A stretch of 64,000 nucleotides of DNA, taken from Agrococcus lahaulensis DSM 17612. GTDB taxonomy: Bacteria > Actinomycetota > Actinomycetes > Actinomycetales > Microbacteriaceae. The stretch lies in contig NZ_AULD01000005.1 in NCBI RefSeq assembly GCF_000425105.1, forward strand, positions 787,025 to 851,024, read 5' to 3'. Shown here piece after piece: positions 35,596-45,816 of the stretch. A program made the translations under genes and the position numbers. The notes under the pieces are model-generated. The model was not told where the DNA came from, did no database searches, and saw only the letters and a program-made list of their open reading frames with translations. How positions within the stretch are numbered: the first letter of the stretch is position 1; every line of letters begins with the position of its first letter.

Positions 35596-36758
35596 AGGGT
35601 CGGTGGGCGCTCGTCGGTCGCTCGAGGCTGCAGGCGAGGGGGCTGCGCGCTCGCCTGCTGGCGGCGATCGCCATCGCGGTCGGCGTCGGCTCTCTGACCG
35701 CGTGGGCCGTGGGCTCAGCCGTGGGGCCGCCCATCTTCCACGCGCACCTGCTCGAATCCGGGACCGCAGACCCGGCCGTCAATCGGCACGCAGAAGAAGC
35801 CTTCCGCACCGCCTCGGCGTTGAGCCTCTCACTGGCGCTCGTCGCCGCCGCCGTCACGTCGATCGTCATCAGCGCCTTCCTCGCGCGCCGGATCCAGCGC
35901 CGACTCGCCGGGGTCCGCAGCGCGGCGGAGCAGGTCGCGGTCGGCGACTACTCGGCTCGCGCTCCGCTGCTCGGCATGGGGTCGGAGTTCGACGAGCTCG
36001 CGCGGGCGTTCAACCGCATGGCGGTCGACCTGGCGGGGCTCGAGGTCGCGCGTACCCGGATGCTGAGCGAGCTCGCTCACGAGATGAGGACGCCGGCCGC
36101 CGTGCTCGAGGCCTACCTCGAAGCCATTCGCGATGGCGTCGCCCGTGCCGACGCACCGACCATCGAGATGCTGCGAGCACAGGTCGCGCGCCTCACTCGC
36201 CTGAGCCAGGACATCGCGCTCGTCACGACGGCCGAGGAGGGGCGGCTCGCCATGCGGCGCACCCGTGTGCCGGCGGGGCGGCTCCTCGATGACGCTGCCG
36301 CCCAGATCATCGGCCGTGCCGTCGCCGCAGGCGTGGCGTTCAGCGTGGACGTACCACCGAGCGCCGCCGCTGCACTGCTCGACGCCGATGTCGATCGGCT
36401 GGGTCAAGTGCTCACGAACCTGCTGGACAACGCGCTGCGGCACACCCCGGCCGGTGGTCACGTGCGCCTCGGCGCTGCTCGCGTCGGCGCCCTGCTCCGG
36501 ATCACGGTGCGGGACGACGGGGAGGGCATCCCGCAGGAGCACGTGCCCCGCATCTTCGATCGCTTCTACCGCGTCGATACCGCGCGCGATCGGGCTCACG
36601 GCGGCTCGGGGGTAGGGCTGGCCATCGTCCGGGCGATCACGGAGGCCCACGGCGGCTCCGTGAGTGCCGCCAGCGGCGGGCCAGGACAGGGAACGGTGAT
36701 CGCGGTCGAGCTGCCCTTGGCGCCGGACGGGTCGTGCAGTCTCGGGGCCGGGTCATGA
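35592..36758 (+). CDS. Sensor histidine kinase (CopS-like by context)
   Basis: The protein has 388 residues. There are two membrane segments (about 17-40 and 78-100) with a short extracytoplasmic loop of some 35 residues, a HAMP linker (RRIQRRLAGVRSAAEQVAVGDYSARAP), the dimerisation/phosphoacceptor motif ELAHEMRTPAAVLEAYLEAI with His163, and the ATPase domain with N (TNLLDNALRHTPAGG), G1 (VRDDGEGIP), F (RIFDRFYR) and G2 (GGSGVGLAIVRAI) boxes. The loop contains His (FHAHLLESG, NRHAEEAF), which could bind a metal; this is inference. The stop codon lies inside the TGAAG repeat at 36756-36775. Confidence 0.92.
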   Translation: MKGRWALVGRSRLQARGLRARLLAAIAIAVGVGSLTAWAVGSAVGPPIFHAHLLESGTADPAVNRHAEEAFRTASALSLSLALVAAAVTSIVISAFLARRIQRRLAGVRSAAEQVAVGDYSARAPLLGMGSEFDELARAFNRMAVDLAGLEVARTRMLSELAHEMRTPAAVLEAYLEAIRDGVARADAPTIEMLRAQVARLTRLSQDIALVTTAEEGRLAMRRTRVPAGRLLDDAAAQIIGRAVAAGVAFSVDVPPSAAAALLDADVDRLGQVLTNLLDNALRHTPAGGHVRLGAARVGALLRITVRDDGEGIPQEHVPRIFDRFYRVDTARDRAHGGSGVGLAIVRAITEAHGGSVSAASGGPGQGTVIAVELPLAPDGSCSLGAGS

Positions 36759-36775
36759 AGGTTCCGTGAAGTCGC
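36756..36775 (+). promoter_or_regulatory. CopR-box-like direct repeat upstream of the DUF305 gene
   Basis: TGAAGGTTC at 36756-36764 and TGAAGTCGC at 36767-36775 form a direct repeat with an 11-bp period, the form of OmpR-family sites. From established knowledge, the C. glutamicum CopR box is a tandem TGAAGATTT with the same period. The site lies about 150 nt upstream of the DUF305 ATG and at the end of the kinase gene. Confidence 0.5.
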
Positions 36776-36924
36776 TCACCCGAACGGATCCGGGACTCCG
36801 CATCCTCGGTAGACATGAGGGTGAACCGAGTGCGGACGCTCTGGGCAGATGAGTCCCGGCACCACCGATCCGGGCCGCGGTCCCGGACCGGCGGAGACCC
36901 CGCACTGCGAACACTCGAGGAGAG

Positions 36925-37554
36925 ATGAACCTGATGAAGAGCATCCGCAAGCGCGGTGCCGTCGCCGGCACCGCGATCGTGGTGTCCCTCGCGCTCGCCG
37001 CCTGCAGCGGCGCCAGCAGCACCACGACACCCGATGCGACACCTCCAAGCGCTGCACCGACCGCGTCTTCGACCGGGGAGGCCGGCGCGAGCCACAACGA
37101 CGCCGACACCATGTTCGCCCAGATGATGATCGTCCACCACGAGGGCGCCATCGAGATGGCTGACCTCGCCGTCGAGCGGGCGGCGAGCGAAGAGGTCCGA
37201 TCCCTCGCGGAGGGGATCTCCGCTGCCCAGGGGCCCGAGATCGAGAAGATGACCTCGTGGCTCGAGGCGTGGGGCGAGGAGACCATGAGCATGGGCGGCA
37301 TGGACCACGGCGGGATGGACATGGACGGCATGAGCCAGGAGGAGGCCATGGCGGAGCTCGCGGGCCTCTCCGGGGTCGAGTTCGATCGCCGATTCCTCGA
37401 GCTCATGATCGCGCACCACGAGGGCGCCGTCGAGATGGCGCAGACCGAGCTGGAAGACGGTCAGAACACCGAGGCGCTCGCGCTCTCCGAGCAGATCGTC
37501 GCGGATCAGGAGGCGGAGATCGCTGAGATGCAGCAGCTGCTGTCGACAATCTGA
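36925..37554 (+). CDS. DUF305 lipoprotein, likely copper-binding
   Basis: The protein has 209 residues. The signal peptide ends in the lipobox AAC (LALAACSGA, about residue 27), then a Thr/Ser/Pro linker. Two DUF305 repeats follow, each with a MMIVHHEGAIEMADLA or LMIAHHEGAVEMAQTE block. Between them is a Met/His/Gly/Asp-rich stretch (MSMGGMDHGGMDMDGM) that looks like a copper ligand set. DUF305 proteins are often encoded with copper ATPases and oxidases. The gene has a 166-nt upstream region with a CopR-box-like repeat and GAGGAGAG 1-2 nt before the ATG. The ATPase gene follows after 84 nt. Confidence 0.9.
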   Translation: MNLMKSIRKRGAVAGTAIVVSLALAACSGASSTTTPDATPPSAAPTASSTGEAGASHNDADTMFAQMMIVHHEGAIEMADLAVERAASEEVRSLAEGISAAQGPEIEKMTSWLEAWGEETMSMGGMDHGGMDMDGMSQEEAMAELAGLSGVEFDRRFLELMIAHHEGAVEMAQTELEDGQNTEALALSEQIVADQEAEIAEMQQLLSTI

Positions 37555-37623
37555 CGGGCTTCTGGCATCGTCGGGATCACCGCGTCGATCCCCCTGATGC
37601 TGGTCCTCACGACGCACTACTGA
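37555..37623 (+). pseudogene. Possible C-terminal remnant of a membrane protein
   Basis: The 22 codons after the DUF305 stop, in the same frame, read RASGIVGITASIPLMLVLTT then HY and a TGA at 37621-37623, a hydrophobic stretch with ordinary codons and no start. It could be the scar of a deleted gene between the DUF305 and ATPase genes, or chance. The evidence is weak. Confidence 0.2.
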
Positions 37624-37638
37624 GAGGAACGATGCGCC

Positions 37639-40131
37639 ATGGGTGAGACGGAAGAGACCGTCGTCATGGAGATGGTGGGAGTGCACTGGGCGTCCTCGAA
37701 GGCCGTCACGGAGACCAGTCTGTCCCGTCGTCCCGGCGTGACGCGCGTGGATGCCAATCCCGTCTCGCAGACCGCGACCGTCACGTTCGACCCGACGGTG
37801 ACGTCGATCGCCGACCTGACCGAATGGATCCGCGACTGCGGCTATCACTGCTCCGGCCAGTCCGTGCCCGACCACCTCTGCGACCCGATGGGCGATCACG
37901 CGGCTCGGGGTGACGGCGACTCCCACCACAGCCAGGGTGCCGGATCCATCGCCCACGCCGCACATGCCGACGCCGGGCCGGCCCGCGACAGCCGGCTCGG
38001 TACCCGCGAGGCGCAGGACGTCATGGGTCACGGCGGCGGCCACGGCATGTCGATGGGATCGATGATCCGCGACATGCGGAACCGCTTCCTGGTGGCGGCG
38101 ATGCTCTCGGTGCCGATCACGCTGTGGTCGCCGATCGGGCGCGAGGTCCTCGGCTTCACCGTCCCGGCGCCGTTCGGCCTGCGCGACGACGTCTTCGCGC
38201 TCATCCTCTCCCTGCCGGTGATCTTCTACGCGGCGTGGATCTTCTTCGACGGCGCCTACCGGGCGCTGCGCGCGCGGACGCTCGACATGATGGTCCTCGT
38301 CGCCGTGGGCGTGGGAGCGGGATGGATCTACAGCCTCGTCGTCACCCTCACGGGCGGCGGGGAGGTGTTCTACGAAGCGGCCACCGTGCTGGCCACCTTC
38401 GTGCTGCTGGGGCACTGGGTCGAGATGCGGGCCAGGGGCGGTGCGAACGATGCGGTGCGCACGTTGCTCGAGCTGGCGCCGCCGAAGGCTCTCGTCATCC
38501 GCGACGGCGAGACCATCGAGCTTCCGACGGCCGAGGTGATGCCCGGCGACCTGATGCTCGTGCGCCCCGGATCGAAGATCCCGACGGATGGGGTGGTGGA
38601 GTCGGGCGAGTCGGAGATCGACGAGTCCATGGTGACGGGGGAGAGCCTGCCCGTGTCCAAGTCGCCCGGAGCCGACGTGATCGGCGCGTCCGTGAACACC
38701 ACCGGGACGCTGCGGGTCAGGGCGACCCGAGTCGGCGCCGATACCGCACTGGCGCAGATCGTCGCCCTCGTGCAGGAGGCGCAGAACTCGAAGGCCCCCG
38801 GTCAGCGGCTCGCGGATCGGGCAGCGTTCTGGCTCGTCTTCGTCGCGCTGATCGGAGGGTCGGCCACATTCCTTGCCTGGTGGCTCGCGGGCGCTGGCGT
38901 TCCGCAAGCCATCCTCTTCGCCATCACCGTCGTCGTCATCACCTGCCCCGATGCCCTGGGCCTCGCCACGCCGACGGCCATCATGGTGGGCACCGGGCTG
39001 GGAGCCAAGCGCGGCATCCTGTTCAAGAACGCGACCGCCCTCGAGACCGCGTCCGGCATCGACACCGTGGTGATGGACAAGACCGGCACCCTGACCAAGG
39101 GGGAGCCGGAGGTCACCGATTTCATCGCCCACGGCATCGACGAGGACGAGCTCCTGGCGCTCGTCGCCGCGGTCGAGCGGGAGTCCGAGCACCCGCTGGC
39201 GGGGGCCGTCGTGGACTACGCCGTCGCCCGCGGCGTCCGCTCGACGACGGCGAGCGCCTTCCGGAACGTGCCTGGGCACGGCGCCGGCGCGACCGTCGAC
39301 GGACGGAAGATCTTCGTCGGCAACCGCAAGCTGATGGTCGGCGAAGGGATCGACCTGGCCCTCGTGGCACAGGAGCGGGAGTCCCTCGCGTCGACGGGCC
39401 GGACCGCCGTGCTCGTGGCCGTGGACGGCAGGGCTGTCGGCGTCATCGCCCTCGCCGATGCCGCACGCGAGACTGCCGCACCCGCTGTCGCGGCCCTGCA
39501 CGAAGCCGGCATCGAGGTCGTCATGCTCTCCGGAGACAACGAGGCGACCGCCAACCGGATCGCCGCCCAGCTCGGCATCGACACCGTCATCGCCGAGGTC
39601 CTGCCCGGTGACAAGGCTGTCAAGATGCGGGAGCTGCAGCAGGCCGGCAAGCGCGTGGCGATGGTCGGGGACGGCGTGAACGACGCGCCCGCGCTGGCTC
39701 AGGCAGACCTGGGCATCGCGATCGGCGCCGGCACCGACGTGGCCATCGAGACCGCAGACGTCGTGCTGATGCGATCCGATCCGCTCGATGTCCCCATCGC
39801 CCTGACGATCGGCAAGGGCACCGTGCGCAAGATGCGTCAGAACCTGGCGTGGGCGATCGGGTACAACGTCATCGCCCTGCCGATCGCAGCCGGAGTCTTC
39901 TATCCCGCGTTCGGACTCATGCTCAGCCCCGAGATCGCCGCGATCTCCATGTCCGGTTCCAGTGTGATCGTCGCCGTGAACGCCCTGCTGCTGAAGCGCT
40001 TGCGCTTGCCGAGCCCCGTCGAAGCCGCAGCCGGTGCGAAGCGCGACCGGCCGCTCCCGGAGCCGAGCGGTGCCCGGCAGCCGTCCCAGCAGGTGAAGGC
40101 CGAATCGTCTGAGAGACAGGAGACCCCGTGA
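37639..40131 (+). CDS. Heavy-metal P1B-type ATPase (CopB-like) with CPD motif
   Basis: The protein has 830 residues. It should pump metal, probably copper, out across the membrane. The N-terminal HMA-like domain (about 8-72) has VHWASS where the CXXC motif is expected; two Cys remain later in CGYHC. A His-rich linker (about 80-150, including [13 protein letters not shown]) follows. The ATPase core is complete: [12 protein letters not shown], phosphorylation site DKTGTLTKG (Asp480), [11 protein letters not shown]. The ion-binding membrane helix carries CPD (Cys436-Asp438) rather than CPC, CPH or SPC. The C-terminus is long and hydrophilic. The stop overlaps the phosphoketolase start by 4 nt, which is odd for an ion pump. 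Metal specificity is inferred from neighbours. Confidence 0.92.
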   Translation: MGETEETVVMEMVGVHWASSKAVTETSLSRRPGVTRVDANPVSQTATVTFDPTVTSIADLTEWIRDCGYHCSGQSVPDHLCDPMGDHAARGDGDSHHSQGAGSIAHAAHADAGPARDSRLGTREAQDVMGHGGGHGMSMGSMIRDMRNRFLVAAMLSVPITLWSPIGREVLGFTVPAPFGLRDDVFALILSLPVIFYAAWIFFDGAYRALRARTLDMMVLVAVGVGAGWIYSLVVTLTGGGEVFYEAATVLATFVLLGHWVEMRARGGANDAVRTLLELAPPKALVIRDGETIELPTAEVMPGDLMLVRPGSKIPTDGVVESGESEIDESMVTGESLPVSKSPGADVIGASVNTTGTLRVRATRVGADTALAQIVALVQEAQNSKAPGQRLADRAAFWLVFVALIGGSATFLAWWLAGAGVPQAILFAITVVVITCPDALGLATPTAIMVGTGLGAKRGILFKNATALETASGIDTVVMDKTGTLTKGEPEVTDFIAHGIDEDELLALVAAVERESEHPLAGAVVDYAVARGVRSTTASAFRNVPGHGAGATVDGRKIFVGNRKLMVGEGIDLALVAQERESLASTGRTAVLVAVDGRAVGVIALADAARETAAPAVAALHEAGIEVVMLSGDNEATANRIAAQLGIDTVIAEVLPGDKAVKMRELQQAGKRVAMVGDGVNDAPALAQADLGIAIGAGTDVAIETADVVLMRSDPLDVPIALTIGKGTVRKMRQNLAWAIGYNVIALPIAAGVFYPAFGLMLSPEIAAISMSGSSVIVAVNALLLKRLRLPSPVEAAAGAKRDRPLPEPSGARQPSQQVKAESSERQETP

Positions 40132-42557
40132 ACGCGCAGGGCCAGCCCGAGCCGGCAACCGTCCTCGACCCCCAGCAACTGGAACGCATCCACGCCTGGT
40201 GGCGGGCGGCCAACTACCTGTCGGTGGGACAGATCTACCTCATGGACAATCCGCTCCTCCGCGAGCCGCTGCTGCCCGAGCACGTCAAGCCGCGCCTCCT
40301 CGGCCACTGGGGGACGACCCCCGGGCTCAACTTCATCTACGCGCACCTCAACCGGGCGATCATCGAGCGAGACCTCGACACGATCTACGTCATGGGCCCC
40401 GGGCACGGCGGGCCGGGCCCGGTGGCGGCGGCGTGGCTCGAAGGCACGTACAGCGAGACCTACCCGAACATCTCGCAGGACGCCGTGGGGATGGAGCGGC
40501 TGTTCCGCCAGTTCTCGTTCCCCGGTGGGATTCCCAGCCATGTCGCGCCGGAGACTCCCGGCTCGATCCACGAGGGCGGGGAGCTTGGCTACGCGCTCTC
40601 GCACGCCTACGGTGCGGCGTTCGACAATCCGGAGCTGATCGTCGCCGCCGTGGTGGGTGACGGCGAGGCGGAGACCGGTCCCCTTGCCGCGAGCTGGCAT
40701 TCGAACAAGTTCATCGATCCGGCCCGCGACGGCACCGTGCTGCCGATCCTCCACCTGAACGGCTACAAGATCGCGAATCCGACAGTGCTGGACCGGATCG
40801 ACCGGGACGAGCTGGACGGCCTGCTGCGGGGCTACGGCCACACGCCGCACTACGTCGAGGGCGATGATCCCGGGCAGATGCACCAGGACTTCGCCAGAGC
40901 TCTGGACGCCTGCCTCGACCAGATCGCGGAGATCAAGCGGCGAGCCAGCGAGGACGGCATGAACGAGCGTCCTCGCTGGCCGATGATCGTGCTGAGGTCC
41001 CCGAAGGGCTGGACAGGGCCAGCCGAGGTGGACGGGAAGAAGGTCGAAGGCTCCTGGCGCTCCCACCAGGTGCCCTTCAGCGCCGCTCGTGAGGACGACG
41101 GCCACCGAAAGGTGCTGGAGGACTGGCTGCGCAGCTACCGTCCCGAGGAGCTGTTCGACGAGAGCGGTGCTCCCGTCGAGGCGATCCGGACCCTGCACCC
41201 GACGGGCGCCCGCCGGATGAGCGCGAACCCCCATGCGAACGGCGGCGTGCTGCTTCGCGCATTGCGCATGCCGGAGTTCCGCGACTATGCGGTCGCGGTG
41301 ACGGAACCGGGCACGGGGGCGGTCGAGTCCACGCGAGTGCTGGGCGAGATGCTGCGAGACGTGATGGCGATGAACTCGGACACCTTCCGGGTCTTCGCCC
41401 CGGACGAGAACAACTCCAACCGACTGGACGCAGTGCTCGAGGCGACGGATCGGACATGGAACGCGCGCACGGTGCCGGAAGACGATCGCCTCGCCCGAGA
41501 CGGCCGAGTGATGGAGATCCTGTCCGAGCACACCTGCCAGGGTTGGCTCGAGGGCTATCTGCTGACGGGCCGACACGGGTTCTTCTCGTGCTACGAGGCG
41601 TTCGTGCACATCGTCGACTCGATGTTCAACCAGCACGCCAAGTGGCTCGACACCGCCAACCGCATCGAATGGCGCAGACCCATCGCATCGCTGAACTACC
41701 TGCTGACCTCGCACGTGTGGCGGCAGGATCACAACGGCTTCTCGCACCAGGATCCGGGCTTCATCGATCACGTGATCAACAAGAAGCCAGAGGTGATCCG
41801 CGTCTACCTGCCGCCGGACGCGAACACGCTGCTGTCCGTCGCCGATCACTGCCTGCGAAGCCGCCAGTACGTCAACGTCATCGTGGCGGGCAAGCAGCCG
41901 CAGCTGCAGTACCTCGACATGGAATCCGCCGTCGTGCACTGCACCAAGGGGATCGGCATCTGGGAATGGGCGAGCTCCGACGCGGGTGCCGAGCCCGACG
42001 TCGTGATGGCTTGCGCCGGCGACGTGCCGACGATGGAGACGCTCGCGGCCGTCGACTTCCTGCGCACTCGCTTCCCCGACCTGCGCATCCGAGTGGTCAA
42101 CGTCGTCGACCTCATGCGGCTGCAGGACGATGCTGAGAACCCGCACGGGCTGACGGACCGCGACTTCGACGCGCTCTTCACGACAGGCGCGCCGGTGATC
42201 TTCGCCTACCACGGCTACCCCTGGCTGATCCACCGGCTGACCTACCGGCGCACGAACCACCACAACTTCCACGTGCGCGGGTACAAGGAGGAGGGCACGA
42301 CCACCACCCCGTTCGACATGTGCGTGCTCAACCAGATCGACCGCTTCAGTCTGGCCATCGACGTGATCGACCGCGTTCCGCGGCTTCGCGAGAGCTCAGC
42401 CCACGTGCGCGAGGAGCTCAAGGACAAGCTGCTCGAGCACCGCCAGTACATCCGAGTCCACGGCGAGGACATGCCAGAGATCACCGACTGGCAGTGGTCG
42501 TGGGGGCCCGATCCGGCAGGCCGGCCGCAGAGCGGCACCGTGGACCGATCCGTCTAG
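40128..42557 (+). CDS. xfp: Xylulose-5-phosphate / fructose-6-phosphate phosphoketolase
   Basis: The protein has 809 residues, normal length. It cleaves xylulose 5-phosphate (and often fructose 6-phosphate) with phosphate to acetyl phosphate and glyceraldehyde 3-phosphate (or erythrose 4-phosphate), using thiamine diphosphate. Motifs include [74 protein letters not shown] and the C-terminal [16 protein letters not shown]. The GTG start overlaps the ATPase stop (GTGA), and the next gene begins 1 nt after the stop. No acetate kinase or phosphotransacetylase is nearby. Codon use differs from the flanking host genes. Confidence 0.96.
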   Translation: MNAQGQPEPATVLDPQQLERIHAWWRAANYLSVGQIYLMDNPLLREPLLPEHVKPRLLGHWGTTPGLNFIYAHLNRAIIERDLDTIYVMGPGHGGPGPVAAAWLEGTYSETYPNISQDAVGMERLFRQFSFPGGIPSHVAPETPGSIHEGGELGYALSHAYGAAFDNPELIVAAVVGDGEAETGPLAASWHSNKFIDPARDGTVLPILHLNGYKIANPTVLDRIDRDELDGLLRGYGHTPHYVEGDDPGQMHQDFARALDACLDQIAEIKRRASEDGMNERPRWPMIVLRSPKGWTGPAEVDGKKVEGSWRSHQVPFSAAREDDGHRKVLEDWLRSYRPEELFDESGAPVEAIRTLHPTGARRMSANPHANGGVLLRALRMPEFRDYAVAVTEPGTGAVESTRVLGEMLRDVMAMNSDTFRVFAPDENNSNRLDAVLEATDRTWNARTVPEDDRLARDGRVMEILSEHTCQGWLEGYLLTGRHGFFSCYEAFVHIVDSMFNQHAKWLDTANRIEWRRPIASLNYLLTSHVWRQDHNGFSHQDPGFIDHVINKKPEVIRVYLPPDANTLLSVADHCLRSRQYVNVIVAGKQPQLQYLDMESAVVHCTKGIGIWEWASSDAGAEPDVVMACAGDVPTMETLAAVDFLRTRFPDLRIRVVNVVDLMRLQDDAENPHGLTDRDFDALFTTGAPVIFAYHGYPWLIHRLTYRRTNHHNFHVRGYKEEGTTTTPFDMCVLNQIDRFSLAIDVIDRVPRLRESSAHVREELKDKLLEHRQYIRVHGEDMPEITDWQWSWGPDPAGRPQSGTVDRSV

Positions 42558-42558
42558 C

Positions 42559-45500
42559 ATGCGCCTGTCCAGCCGAGCCGGTGGCGCGACGGAGCCCGAA
42601 CCGACGCGCCACGAGCCCGCGGTGCCCTACGAGGCGGTGCTGTTCGACATGGATGGGGTGGTCACCCAGACCGCGGTCGTGCACGCGGCGGCGTGGAAGC
42701 AGCTCTTCGATGAGGTCCTGCGAGATCCTCGGCTCTCGACCGCCGATGCGGCACGGCCATTCGACGAGGGTGAGGACTACCGGCGCTACGTCGACGGGAG
42801 GCAGCGCGAGGATGGAGTGGTCGCGTTCCTCGCGTCGCGCGGCATCCGACTGCCCGACGGCAGTCCAGAGGACGGGCCGGACGAGTGGTCGGTCTACGGG
42901 CTCGGTGCGCGCAAGAACGTGCTGTTCCTCGAATCGGTGCGCCGCGCGGGCGTAGCCGCCTATCCGGGAACTGTCGCCCTGCTGAAGCGCTTGCGCTCGG
43001 GCGGGGTTCCTGTGGGCCTTGTCACCGCGAGCCGCAACGCTCGCGCTTCGCTGGTTGCAGCCGGGCTCGACGTCGAGTTCGACGTGATCGTCGACGGGCA
43101 GACCGCTGCGGAGGAGCGGCTGCCGGGCAAGCCGGATCCGGCGATGTTCCTCGCGGCGGCGCGCCTGCTCGGCGTACCGCCGGCGCGCGCGGCGGTCGTG
43201 GAGGATGCTGTCTCCGGTGTCGAGGCTGCTCGACGCGGCGGCTTCGGGCTCGTGGTCGGCATCGACCGCACGGGGAACCGCGAGCAGCTCGAGCTGGCCG
43301 GCGCCGATGTCGTGCTGGGAGACGTCTCACAGCTCGACCTGGGCGCCACCGAGGCCGACTCCTGGACCCTGGTCTACGACGGCTTCGACCCTGCGCACGA
43401 GGGCCATCGCGAGGCGCTGACCGCTCTGGGCAACGGGTACATGGCGACCCGAGGGGCGCGTCCCGAGCATCACGATGACGGCGTGCACTATCCCGGCACG
43501 TACTTGACAGGGGTCTACAACCGTGCCACCGGCGTGATCCATGGTCACGCGCTCGAGGAGGAGCACCTGGTCAACGTCCCCAACTGGCTGCCGCTCGACC
43601 TCCGCATCGGGGATGGGCCGTGGTGGTCGAGCGGGGGGATCCGAGTCGTGGAGGAGCGGAGCGAGCTCGACCTGCGTCGCGGGGTCCTCACGCGCCGAGC
43701 CACCTTGATCGGAGAGTCCGGCCAACGACTCAGCATCCTCCAGCGGCGGCTGGTCGCGATGCACAACCCTCACCTCGCGGGGTTGGAGACCACCATCACG
43801 GCCGAGGGCTTCAGCGGCGCCGTCGGCGTTCGGGTCGGCATCGATGCGGCCGTGGCGAACGGCAACGTCCGCGCCTATGCCAGCACCCGGCATCTCTCCG
43901 ACCCCTCGTTCACCGAGGCGGCCATCGACACGGTGCTGTGCGAAGTCAGCACCGTGCAGAGTCGGATCGGCATCGCGCTCGCCGTTCGGACCACGCTCAC
44001 GGGCGATGCGACCGTGACGCCACGCGCCGCTGAGCGCGACGGCGCGGCTCACTGGCGGCAGTTCGACCTCCGGCTCGCGGACGGCCTGCCGGTCACGATC
44101 GACAAGGATGTCGCCGTGGTCACCTCCCGCGACGGTGCCATCGCGTCCCCCGGCGCTGCCGCGCTGACCGAGCTGGACCGTCGGCGCCCGGGCTTCGAGG
44201 CGCTGCTGACCGAGCATGTGGCGGCGTGGCGGCGCTTGTGGGATCGATTCGCGATCGCGCTCGATTCCGATCAGCAGTCACGCTTGCTCCTCAACCTGCA
44301 TGTCTTCCATCTCCTCCAGACCATCTCCGTGCACAGCGCAGCGCTCGATGCCGGGGTGCCCGCCCGCGGTCTCCACGGCGAGGGCTACCGGGGGCACGTC
44401 TTCTGGGACGAGCTGTTCGTCATGCCGGTCGTCGGGTTGCGATGCCCTCGGGTCGGTCAGGCGCTGCTGGAGTACCGCTGGCGGCGGCTGGATGCCGCTC
44501 GGGCCGCGGCGCGCGCGCAAGGACTCGAGGGGGCGCTCTTCCCCTGGCAGAGCGGCAGCGACGGACGCGAGGAGACCCCGCGAGAGCTGTACAACACGCG
44601 CTCGGCCCGCTGGATGCCGGACAACTCGAGCCGTCAGCGCCATGTCGGGCTCGCGGTGGCCTTCAACGCGTGGCAGCACTTCCAGGCCACCGGCGACCGG
44701 GACTGGCTCGCAGCGCGCGGTGCGGAGCTCATCGTCGAGGTCACCCGGATGTTCGCGTCGTCGGCACGCTGGGAGCCCGAGACGGGCAGATACCACATCG
44801 ACGGCGTGATGGGGCCCGACGAGTACCACGATGGATACCCGCACGCGCCGGGCGAGGGCCTGCGCGACAACGCCTACACGAACGTGCTCGTGTCGTGGCT
44901 CTGCGACCGCGCCGCCGATGCGCTGGAGGAGCTGCGAGGTCATCCCGGTGACGACCTCGTAGACCGGCTGCACATCACGACGGACGAGATCCGTATGTGG
45001 TCCGTGCTCGGCAGCCGTCTTGCTGTGCCGTTCCATGCCGATGGCGTGATCAGCCAGTTCGACGGCTATGAGCAGCTGCTCGAGCTCGACTGGCAGCGCT
45101 ACCGCGCCACGTACGGCAACATCGGGCGGCTCGATCTCATCCTCGAGGCCGAGGGCGACATGGCCAACCGCTACAAGCTCTCGAAGCAGGCGGATGTGCT
45201 CATGCTGATCTACCTCCTCGGGCCCGCCGGCGTGATCGAGCAGCTGCATCATCTCGGCTACGAGTGCTCGGAGCGGGACCTCGAGCGCACGATCGCGTAC
45301 TACCTCCCCCGAACCGCGAACGGCTCGACGCTCAGCCGTGTCGTGCACGCCTCGGTCCTGGCCCGATTCGACGAGGTGCAGGCTTGGTCCACGTTCCGGG
45401 CGGCCTTGATCGCAGACCTGGATGACACGCAGGGCGGCACCACGCGCGAGGGGATCCACCTCGGGGCGATGTCCGGGACGATCGACATCGTGATCCGTGC

Positions 45501-45816
45501 CTTCGCCGGCCTGCGGACCGAGGCGGATGCGCTCATCCTCGATCCCCGCCTGCCCGGCCACCTCGAGGATGCGGGCTTCCAGATCGGCTACCGGGGCCAT
45601 CGGATCGACGTGTCCCTGAGCCGAGATCTCGTGACGGTCTCGCTGCTGCCGTGCGGCGCACCTCCCGTCCGGGTCGGAGTCGCGGGACGCTTCGCGCTCC
45701 TCTCGGGAGGCGAGAGCGAGCGGTTCCCGCTGGCGCGAGGGACGCGCGGGGATGCGCGGTCGGCGACGAGCGCGCAGGATCCAACACACCGAACCAACCG
45801 GGAGGATGGGCGATGA
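42559..45816 (+). CDS. Fusion of HAD beta-phosphoglucomutase-like and GH65 disaccharide phosphorylase
   Basis: The protein has 1085 residues. Residues 25-265 are a HAD hydrolase/mutase: VLFDMDGVVTQT (Asp30, Asp32), VTASRNARASLVAAGL, VVEDAVSGVEAARRGGFG. Residues about 275-1050 are a GH65 phosphorylase: GNGYMATRGARPEHHDDGVHYPGTYLTGVYNRA, GEGYRGHVFWDELFVMP, GVMGPDEYHDGYPH with the general acid Glu755, and HLGAMSGTIDIVIRAFAGL with phosphate-binding residues. GH65 enzymes split maltose, trehalose or kojibiose with phosphate to glucose and beta-glucose 1-phosphate, which a beta-phosphoglucomutase turns into glucose 6-phosphate. Which disaccharide is used cannot be read here. The last codons overlap the GAPDH start (ATGA). 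Confidence 0.92.
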   Translation: MRLSSRAGGATEPEPTRHEPAVPYEAVLFDMDGVVTQTAVVHAAAWKQLFDEVLRDPRLSTADAARPFDEGEDYRRYVDGRQREDGVVAFLASRGIRLPDGSPEDGPDEWSVYGLGARKNVLFLESVRRAGVAAYPGTVALLKRLRSGGVPVGLVTASRNARASLVAAGLDVEFDVIVDGQTAAEERLPGKPDPAMFLAAARLLGVPPARAAVVEDAVSGVEAARRGGFGLVVGIDRTGNREQLELAGADVVLGDVSQLDLGATEADSWTLVYDGFDPAHEGHREALTALGNGYMATRGARPEHHDDGVHYPGTYLTGVYNRATGVIHGHALEEEHLVNVPNWLPLDLRIGDGPWWSSGGIRVVEERSELDLRRGVLTRRATLIGESGQRLSILQRRLVAMHNPHLAGLETTITAEGFSGAVGVRVGIDAAVANGNVRAYASTRHLSDPSFTEAAIDTVLCEVSTVQSRIGIALAVRTTLTGDATVTPRAAERDGAAHWRQFDLRLADGLPVTIDKDVAVVTSRDGAIASPGAAALTELDRRRPGFEALLTEHVAAWRRLWDRFAIALDSDQQSRLLLNLHVFHLLQTISVHSAALDAGVPARGLHGEGYRGHVFWDELFVMPVVGLRCPRVGQALLEYRWRRLDAARAAARAQGLEGALFPWQSGSDGREETPRELYNTRSARWMPDNSSRQRHVGLAVAFNAWQHFQATGDRDWLAARGAELIVEVTRMFASSARWEPETGRYHIDGVMGPDEYHDGYPHAPGEGLRDNAYTNVLVSWLCDRAADALEELRGHPGDDLVDRLHITTDEIRMWSVLGSRLAVPFHADGVISQFDGYEQLLELDWQRYRATYGNIGRLDLILEAEGDMANRYKLSKQADVLMLIYLLGPAGVIEQLHHLGYECSERDLERTIAYYLPRTANGSTLSRVVHASVLARFDEVQAWSTFRAALIADLDDTQGGTTREGIHLGAMSGTIDIVIRAFAGLRTEADALILDPRLPGHLEDAGFQIGYRGHRIDVSLSRDLVTVSLLPCGAPPVRVGVAGRFALLSGGESERFPLARGTRGDARSATSAQDPTHRTNREDGR

